Below, in pieces: positions 7,130-10,834 of a stretch of DNA of 10,834 nt (position 1 is the first letter of the stretch; each line of letters begins with the position of its first letter). Where the stretch lies: NCBI GenBank assembly GCA_051745935.1, contig JBNJEM010000228.1, forward strand, positions 1 through 10,834, read 5' to 3'. Both the position numbers and the translations under genes were made by a program. Origin of the DNA: JBNJEM01 sp051745935 (GTDB lineage Bacteria; Planctomycetota; Planctomycetia; Pirellulales; Pirellulaceae). A model generated the notes under the pieces. It saw only the letters and a list, made by a program, of their open reading frames with translations. It was not told the origin of the DNA and searched no databases.

Positions 7130-7771
7130 TTATAATTTCTTGAAAATGCGGTCCAGTTTTCCGTCGCCGTAGCACAATGCCGCTACCAGGCAGGCAATGG
7201 CCGCGCCAGCCAACGTGTCGCTCACGAAATGCGCTCCCGACTCGACGCGTTGCATCATGGCCAGCAACGCGTAGAACGCGAACAACCAGCGACCACGCGG
7301 ATACAACCACGCCAGTCCGAACGCCAAGCCCACCGCCGTGGCGCTGTGCCCGGACGGAAAGGAATGGACGTCACGTCCAGAAAGCGACTCGAGTTGAACA
7401 TACCGGTCGGCGCCCCCCAGAAAGAAAGTCCGCCACACGGGGACGGACAGGTCGCATACGTGGGGCCGTAAGCGGGGCAGGAGCAGTTTGGCAACTTGGG
7501 CGATCAAACCGGCACCGTAGGCGGAACACGCCACGCGCGGCACCCGCCTCCTGCTTGTGGGGTCTAGGACCACCACGGCCAGCAGGATCAAGGCCACGCC
7601 CATCCCATGAGCAAACACTTCCGAAACAGAGAACAGTTTCCGCAGATCTCCCGGCATGCCGGAATCACTCACAAAGCGAGCCACCGGCATGTCAATGGCA
7701 CCCGCGATGACCGAAGCCACGGCGAAAGAGATAGCGAGCAAATAGGCCCGGCGTCGTCTTGTATCACACAT
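7130..7771 (-). CDS. PAP2-family membrane phosphatase
   Basis: A 213-residue multi-pass protein with all three phosphatase motifs of the type-2 phosphatidic acid phosphatase family: K95-x6-R102-P103, P139-S-G-H142, and R175-x5-H181-x3-D185. In the third motif the serine before the arginine is Gln174, a common variation. About five or six hydrophobic segments (9-25, 50-70, 80-95, 144-157, 160-173, 186-201) place the active site at the outer membrane-leaflet side, where relatives dephosphorylate undecaprenyl pyrophosphate, phosphatidylglycerol phosphate or lipid A. I cannot tell which. The lipid A genes to the left and the lipid-linked sugar transferase to the right make an undecaprenyl or lipid A substrate attractive, but this is guilt by association. 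The start at 7771 lacks a clear ribosome-binding site. The gene converges on the ABC operon, leaving 97 bp between the stops. Confidence 0.9.
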   Translation of the reverse strand: MCDTRRRRAYLLAISFAVASVIAGAIDMPVARFVSDSGMPGDLRKLFSVSEVFAHGMGVALILLAVVVLDPTSRRRVPRVACSAYGAGLIAQVAKLLLPRLRPHVCDLSVPVWRTFFLGGADRYVQLESLSGRDVHSFPSGHSATAVGLAFGLAWLYPRGRWLFAFYALLAMMQRVESGAHFVSDTLAGAAIACLVAALCYGDGKLDRIFKKL

Positions 7772-7807
7772 TGATCAGACAGCTTTTTGGAAAAGAAGTA
7801 ACACTTT

Positions 7808-7844
7808 AGCCGTGTGAAGCCGTTCACGGGTGCGGCTACACGGC
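7808..7844. repeat. Hairpin repeat, left edge of the inverted-repeat cluster
   Basis: GCCGTGT (7809-7815) pairs with ACACGGC (7838-7844), and inside it AGCCG (7818-7822) pairs with CGGCT (7833-7837), giving 12 pairs with a 2-nt bulge and a 10-nt loop. The 12-mer AGCCGTGTGAAG at 7808-7819 recurs at 8068-8079, and CCGTTCACG (7820-7828) recurs inverted at 8055-8063. Confidence 0.7.
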
Positions 7845-7867
7845 CTGGACACGCAAGGCCCGCATGG

Positions 7868-7982
7868 ATGCCACGGGCTTGTCCCGTGGTGGTTCACGCT
7901 CGCCGCTACAAACCGGCTAGACACACCACGCCTGCCCGTCGTAGCGTGGAACGTAACGGACCACGGGACAAGCCCGTGGCAT
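7868..7982. repeat. 115-bp imperfect palindrome built from CCACGGG/CCCGTGG hairpins
   Basis: Positions 7868-7890 and 7960-7982 are perfect 23-bp inverted repeats. Each arm is itself a hairpin: CCACGGG-5 nt-CCCGTGG at 7871-7889 and 7961-7979. Further in, CGCTAC (7904-7909) pairs with GTAGCG (7941-7946), spaced by exactly 13 nt from the outer arm on both sides, leaving a central loop of 31 nt. The layout resembles a BIME (paired REP elements) or a small MITE. Reading frames across it give Cys-His-Gly-Leu-Val-Pro-Trp on both strands, a peptide I remember from spurious ORFs in planctomycete genomes, which suggests a genome-wide repeat family. Confidence 0.85.
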
Positions 7983-8010
7983 TTGCACCTCGAAAAGCCT
8001 TTCCTCAATA

Positions 8011-8039
8011 TGCGCAACGGACGTGCGAACGTCCGCGCA
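8011..8039. repeat. GNRA-capped hairpin
   Basis: CGGACGT (8018-8024) and ACGTCCG (8029-8035) form a perfect 7-bp stem closed by the tetraloop GCGA, a GNRA type. TGCG (8011-8014) and CGCA (8036-8039) can extend it across a 3-nt bulge. A GNRA loop is a feature of folded RNA, but the stem also reads as a DNA palindrome, and transcription here is unknown. Confidence 0.6.
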
Positions 8040-8054
8040 CATCAGTCTTTTGCT

Positions 8055-8079
8055 CGTGAACGGTTACAGCCGTGTGAAG
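8055..8079. repeat. Right-edge repeat unit of the cluster
   Basis: CGTGAACGG (8055-8063) is the inverted copy of 7820-7828, and AGCCGTGTGAAG (8068-8079) is a direct copy of 7808-7819. These shared units mark 7808 and 8079 as likely outer limits of a roughly 270-bp composite element. Confidence 0.65.
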
Positions 8080-8089
8080 TAGAATCCTG

Positions 8090-8540
8090 GCTTCGTGATC
8101 AAAAAATCCCTTATGAGGTATCGCGTTTAACCGCAAGGCCAGAGTCCGCTCGCCCGCGCGTTGGACCGGCAAGGATCATGACGGCGGACGGCGGCCTGCG
8201 CGTTTTCCATCGGCTTCTTAAAACCCTGACCGAGGGCGGAGTCGACCGCGTTGCGGGGACGCCACCGCGGTCCTGGGACCGGTCGGATGCAACGCCCAAC
8301 TCAAACCCGTTTTGTATTTCAGGCGGTTGGATTTTTCCCCCGTGGAAAGCGGCCCGACGCAAGCCGTCCTCCCCTTGGGTCGGACTCGCGGCGGAGAAAG
8401 TCATCCGCGACCGGTTATACATGATTTGGCTTCAAGGGTACCCGAAAGCACTCCACCGAGGTAGATGGATGGCATGCTCTTCGAGGCCAAAACGCCCCTC
8501 CTTTCCCCGTTCCTAGGGGGATCCGGACATCTGGACTGAG
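8090..8540. other. Non-coding stretch without a recognisable gene
   Basis: No reading frame here has a credible start site, family motif or gene-like composition. The long plus-strand open frame that runs through it begins inside the palindromic repeat cluster. The stretch holds one copy of the ACCGCCTGAAATA motif on the minus strand (8315-8327). It might be decayed sequence or carry an untranslated RNA; I see no direct evidence for either. Confidence 0.5.
8315..8327 (-). repeat. Copy 2 of the ACCGCCTGAAATA motif
   Basis: This is the minus-strand copy of the 13-mer. Extended to 8314-8333 it agrees with 2381-2400 in 19 of 20 bases. No gene start lies close downstream on the minus strand; the nearest minus-strand gene, the PAP2 gene, starts more than 540 bp away. 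Confidence 0.7.
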
Positions 8541-8541
8541 G

Positions 8542-8571
8542 TTGTGGGAAAATCAGATATTTTCGTACACT
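8542..8571 (+). promoter_or_regulatory. Weak candidate promoter for the GT39 gene
   Basis: TTGTGG (8542-8547) and TACACT (8566-8571) are 18 bp apart, with 3 and 4 matches to the sigma-70 -35 and -10 consensus. They would give a leader of about 75 bases. The spacer is occupied by AT-rich inverted repeats, which would fit an operator. The match is poor and could be chance. Confidence 0.2.
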
Positions 8572-8579
8572 TCGAAAAT
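8548..8579 (+). promoter_or_regulatory. Three alternating half-sites able to form two exclusive hairpins
   Basis: GAAAAT (8548-8553), ATTTTCG (8559-8565) and CGAAAAT (8573-8579) are arranged so that the middle element can pair with either flank, with loops of 5 and 7 nt. This is the layout of a simple RNA switch or attenuator, or of an operator with overlapping palindromes. It sits 75-105 bp upstream of the glycosyltransferase start. The stems are AT-rich and short, so RNA pairing would be weak. Confidence 0.4.
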
Positions 8580-8610
8580 CGAGGTTCCGGGAGATTCGGC
8601 GGCGGATCGA

Positions 8611-8623
8611 ACCGCCTGAAATA
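8611..8623 (+). repeat. Copy 3 of the ACCGCCTGAAATA motif, upstream of GT39
   Basis: This copy of the 13-mer ends 30 bp before the glycosyltransferase start codon, in the sense orientation. Its CCGCC (8612-8616) can pair with an upstream GGCGG (8599-8603), so the motif may take part in a hairpin next to the ribosome-binding site. The other two copies have no such partner. Confidence 0.65.
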
Positions 8624-8653
8624 TAACCTGGTCGAATTCAGCGAGGGATCGTG

Positions 8654-10495
8654 ATGACATCCACGCTACGGCATATCGCCATCGTTCTCATGGTGGCAGT
8701 GGTGGTATTGTTTACCAATCTGGGGGGATCGCGATTATGGGATCGCGACGAGCCGCGCAATGCCGGCTGCGCCGTGGAGATGCTCTCCCGAGGCGACTGG
8801 GTGACGCCGGTTTTCGACGACGAGTTACGGACGCATAAGCCCATCCTGCTGTATTGGTTCATGATGGCGGCGTACGCGATCTTCGGGGTTAATGAATTCG
8901 CCGCGAGATTCTGGTCCGCGCTATTGGGGGTTGGCTCGGCGTGTTTGACCTATGCGCTTGGACGTCGCCTCTTCTCGCCGCGAGTGGGGCTGTGGGGGGC
9001 CGTGATTTTGGTCACCACACTGATGTTTGACGTGGCGGCACGGGCCGCCACGCCGGACAGCTTGCTCATTTTCTGGAGCACGGCGGCGCTCTGCATTTAT
9101 GTTTACGGTACGTTTGCCGCCCCAGATTCCCATTCGCCCTCCCCGGGATCCATTCGTTTGTTCCCGCGCTGGCCGGTGGCCGTGTTCATGTACGCCATGA
9201 TGGGATTGGCCGTGTTGGCGAAAGGTCCCGTGGGTCTGGTATTACCCACGGCCGTGATTGGCATGTACCTGCTCATCCGCCGCTTACCCAGCCGTGAAGC
9301 GGCACGCTCGGGCGTTTGGCACCGGACTCTCGAAACGGGCCTCCGGATGGTACGGCCGTTTGCTCCCCGGCATTTTCTGACAACCTGTTGGATCATGCGC
9401 CCCATCACGGCGGTGCTGGTGGTTTCGGCGGTCGCATTGCCCTGGTATGTTGCCGTCGGACTTCGCACGGACGGTGAATGGGTCAGAGGGTTCCTATTGG
9501 AGCATAATCTGGGACGAGCGGCGGAGCCGATGGAGGGCCACGGCGGGTCGTTTCTTTTCTATCCCTTGGCTTTGCTGGTCGGTTTCTTTCCCTGGTCCGT
9601 CTTTGCCGCGCCCACCCTTTTGGAATCGGTCCGCCGTATCCACCGCCGGACCGAACATCCGGACGGTTTCATACTGGCAGCCTGCTGGGTTGGCGTTTAC
9701 GTCGGTTTGTTTTCACTTGCCAAGACGAAACTGCCCAGTTACATCACACCGTGCTATCCGGCCGTGGCATTGCTGGTCGCCAATTACGTGGTCGCTTGGG
9801 TGCGGGGGACGGCGCTTTCAGCGTCGTTTTGGCCGCACGCCGCCCTCGGCTGCCTCGGGGTGGTCGGTTTGGGGATGGCCGTGGCCGTTCCCTACGCGGC
9901 GGTCCAATACGTCCCGGGGGAAGAATGGTTGGGCCTGATTGGCTGCATTCCCATTCTGACGGCCATTGCGGCTTTTGGATTCTTACGGGCCAAAACGCCG
10001 CGGCGCGCGGTGGTTATGTTCTCCGGAGGCGCGGTTCTCTTTACGACCATGCTTTTCGCGTTCGCCGCCGAACGTGTCGACCAGCATCGCTCGTTCGACA
10101 GAGTCCTCACGGCGGTATTCCAGCGGAGCGACAATCCGAAGATCGGCACGTTGGGCGTCCTGGAACCCAGCTGGGTATTCTATGCCAATCGCCCGTTGGA
10201 TCACCTTTTCGCGCCCGAGTTGACCGCCGACGCCGATCACGAAACAGTCAGGTTGGGCCCCCCTCGGACCGCCGACTGGCAATTCAAGCCCCGTCTCAAC
10301 GTATGGCACTACCTGCAAGCCGGAGCCGACCGGTTTGCCATCACCACCGTTTCCCAGTTGGAACAGATGGAACCTCTGCCCGCTCACGTCGAAGTGATTG
10401 CCCGTGCGCCCCGTTTCTTACGCGATGACGATTTGGTGTTGTTGGGATCCCGTCCACGAATCGCGGATCGCCCCACCGAGCCGTCCCAATACTAA
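8654..10495 (+). CDS. GT39/ArnT-like polyprenyl-phosphate-sugar glycosyltransferase
   Basis: A 613-residue multi-pass transferase of the PMT/ArnT superfamily, which moves a sugar from a polyprenyl-phosphate donor to an acceptor on the outer side of the inner membrane; in ArnT the acceptor is lipid A. I prefer the ATG at 8654 to the adjacent GTG at 8651 because GAGGG at 8643-8647 is 6 bases from the ATG. After the first helix (8-24) comes the first extracytoplasmic loop with the family's acidic pair in L-W-D-R-D-E-P-R (28-35) and G-D-W-V-T-P (47-52). H-K-P-I-L-L-Y-W (61-68), L-A-K-G-P-V-G (188-194), H-N-L-G-R (284-288) and K-L-P-S-Y-I-T-P-C-Y-P-A (359-370) are all family blocks. About ten to twelve helices fill residues 8-470, and a soluble C-terminal domain covers 475-613. 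ArnT proteins are usually about 550 residues. Donor and acceptor cannot be read from the sequence. The stop overlaps a 14-bp repeat. Confidence 0.92.
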   Translation: MTSTLRHIAIVLMVAVVVLFTNLGGSRLWDRDEPRNAGCAVEMLSRGDWVTPVFDDELRTHKPILLYWFMMAAYAIFGVNEFAARFWSALLGVGSACLTYALGRRLFSPRVGLWGAVILVTTLMFDVAARAATPDSLLIFWSTAALCIYVYGTFAAPDSHSPSPGSIRLFPRWPVAVFMYAMMGLAVLAKGPVGLVLPTAVIGMYLLIRRLPSREAARSGVWHRTLETGLRMVRPFAPRHFLTTCWIMRPITAVLVVSAVALPWYVAVGLRTDGEWVRGFLLEHNLGRAAEPMEGHGGSFLFYPLALLVGFFPWSVFAAPTLLESVRRIHRRTEHPDGFILAACWVGVYVGLFSLAKTKLPSYITPCYPAVALLVANYVVAWVRGTALSASFWPHAALGCLGVVGLGMAVAVPYAAVQYVPGEEWLGLIGCIPILTAIAAFGFLRAKTPRRAVVMFSGGAVLFTTMLFAFAAERVDQHRSFDRVLTAVFQRSDNPKIGTLGVLEPSWVFYANRPLDHLFAPELTADADHETVRLGPPRTADWQFKPRLNVWHYLQAGADRFAITTVSQLEQMEPLPAHVEVIARAPRFLRDDDLVLLGSRPRIADRPTEPSQY

Positions 10496-10701
10496 AAACG
10501 GTGTCATAAAAACCTCAAACTGTAAGCTTCGCGTCTCGACTAGCTGGTAAAGCCCGGCTTTCGGCGCCTTTTCGGCCATGACTGCACCCGTCACGGGTTC
10601 AAATTCGATCCACCTGGACACGACCTGAAACCAGGGCTTTTCCAGCGTCTGGGCCGTTCGAAGGGCGCGAAACGCTTACACTTTGAGTAAAAACGGTGTC
10701 A
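10493..10701 (+). repeat. 14-bp direct repeat bracketing 181 bp
   Basis: TAAAAACGGTGTCA occurs at 10493-10506 and 10688-10701, a perfect match. The left copy begins with the TAA stop of the glycosyltransferase; the right copy ends 35 bp before the start of the retroelement leader peptide. The 181 bp between hold a small stem (AAAGC 10549-10553, GCTTT 10557-10561) but no recognised gene. The repeats could be remnants of a target duplication, element ends, or recombination points. Confidence 0.7.
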
Positions 10702-10736
10702 GGGTGTGCCGGGATAAAACCGGGTTGGGATCGGCA

Positions 10737-10834
10737 ATGAAAGAGTCCTACGAAGAAGATGTAGCCAATCACTTCGGCCTCCAGCGGAGGGGCGACTGCG
10801 GTAACAACGTCGTCTTGAGCGTCCGTGCGGAGGG
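10737..10834 (+). CDS. Leader peptide of a group II intron-type retroelement, cut by the window edge
   Basis: The first 32 codons of an open frame begin M-K-E-S-Y-E-E-D-V-A-N-H-F-G-L-Q and continue with R-R-G-D-C-G-N-N-V-V. I recognise this as the start of a conserved short protein that precedes, or is joined to, group II intron-type reverse transcriptase/maturase genes in many bacteria (related forms start M-K-E-S-Y-S-E-G-x-A-S-H-T-G-P-E). The recognition is from memory and is not proof. Thirty-three bases upstream lies GTGTG (10704-10708), which fits the GUGYG start of group II introns. No reverse transcriptase domain is visible because the window stops at 10834. The peptide itself may not be a functional protein; the conserved sequence may partly reflect intron RNA structure. 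Confidence 0.65.
   Translation, partial: MKESYEEDVANHFGLQRRGDCGNNVVLSVRAE

Noticed and set aside
7871..7979. The two hairpin arms considered as CRISPR repeats
   Set aside because: There are only two copies, in inverted orientation, with no further spacers or cas genes.
7830..8516. A 228-codon plus-strand open frame across the repeat cluster and beyond
   Set aside because: Its first part is translated palindromic repeat, giving near-identical peptides on both strands; it has no ribosome-binding site, no family motif, and odd composition. It is very likely spurious.
10590..10612. A GGTTCAAATTC string resembling a tRNA T-loop
   Set aside because: The flanking bases do not form a T-stem, and no acceptor, D or anticodon arm can be built around it.
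10418..10621. A 67-codon minus-strand open frame through the 14-bp repeat and the GT39 3' end
   Set aside because: The part right of 10495 reads smoothly and could be a gene fragment, but it overlaps the well-supported glycosyltransferase end on the other strand, starts with GTG without a site, and matches no family I know.

Overview
The window is about 60% GC by eye and reads as chromosomal DNA of a Gram-negative-type bacterium with lipid A. A planctomycete is the best guess. This rests on three things: an ABC-2 permease fused to a CPBP protease domain (a family I know mainly from planctomycetes), lpxD and lpxI side by side, and a long intergenic stretch carrying a CCACGGG-CCCGTGG palindromic repeat that I associate with planctomycete genomes. 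The assignment is inference; there is no rRNA or other marker gene here.

Left part (1-3490), minus strand: lpxD (3490-2429), lpxI (2257-1376) and a four-helix membrane protein of unknown function (1085-177). LpxD makes UDP-2,3-diacylglucosamine and LpxI hydrolyses exactly that product, so these two genes encode consecutive steps of lipid A synthesis. The gaps (171 and 290 bp) are wide for a tight operon. A 558-bp divergent spacer (3491-4048) separates this group from the right-hand genes.

Middle (4049-7771): an ABC ATPase of the NatA type overlaps by 4 bp the gene for a 743-residue permease with a C-terminal CPBP (CAAX-protease-like) membrane domain; together they should form one exporter. 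A PAP2-family membrane phosphatase gene lies convergent to it.

Right part (7772-10834): an 880-bp region without a convincing gene holds a nested set of inverted repeats (7808-8079) resembling a BIME or MITE. A further stretch (8090-8520) contains one copy of a 13-bp motif that occurs three times in the window's non-coding DNA. Then comes a GT39/ArnT-like polyprenyl-phosphate-sugar glycosyltransferase (8654-10495), with competing short hairpins or operator-like repeats in its upstream region. After its stop codon a 14-bp direct repeat brackets 181 bp. The window ends inside the first 32 codons of a peptide that I recognise as the leader ORF upstream of group II intron-type reverse transcriptases, so a retroelement probably begins here and continues past the edge.

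Overall theme: envelope biogenesis (lipid A acylation and hydrolysis, lipid phosphatase, lipid-linked sugar transfer, a membrane exporter) beside repeat-rich, mobile-element-marked DNA. I found no clearly new multi-gene system. The most unusual items are the repeat cluster, the thrice-repeated motif, the GT39 upstream region and the retroelement edge.
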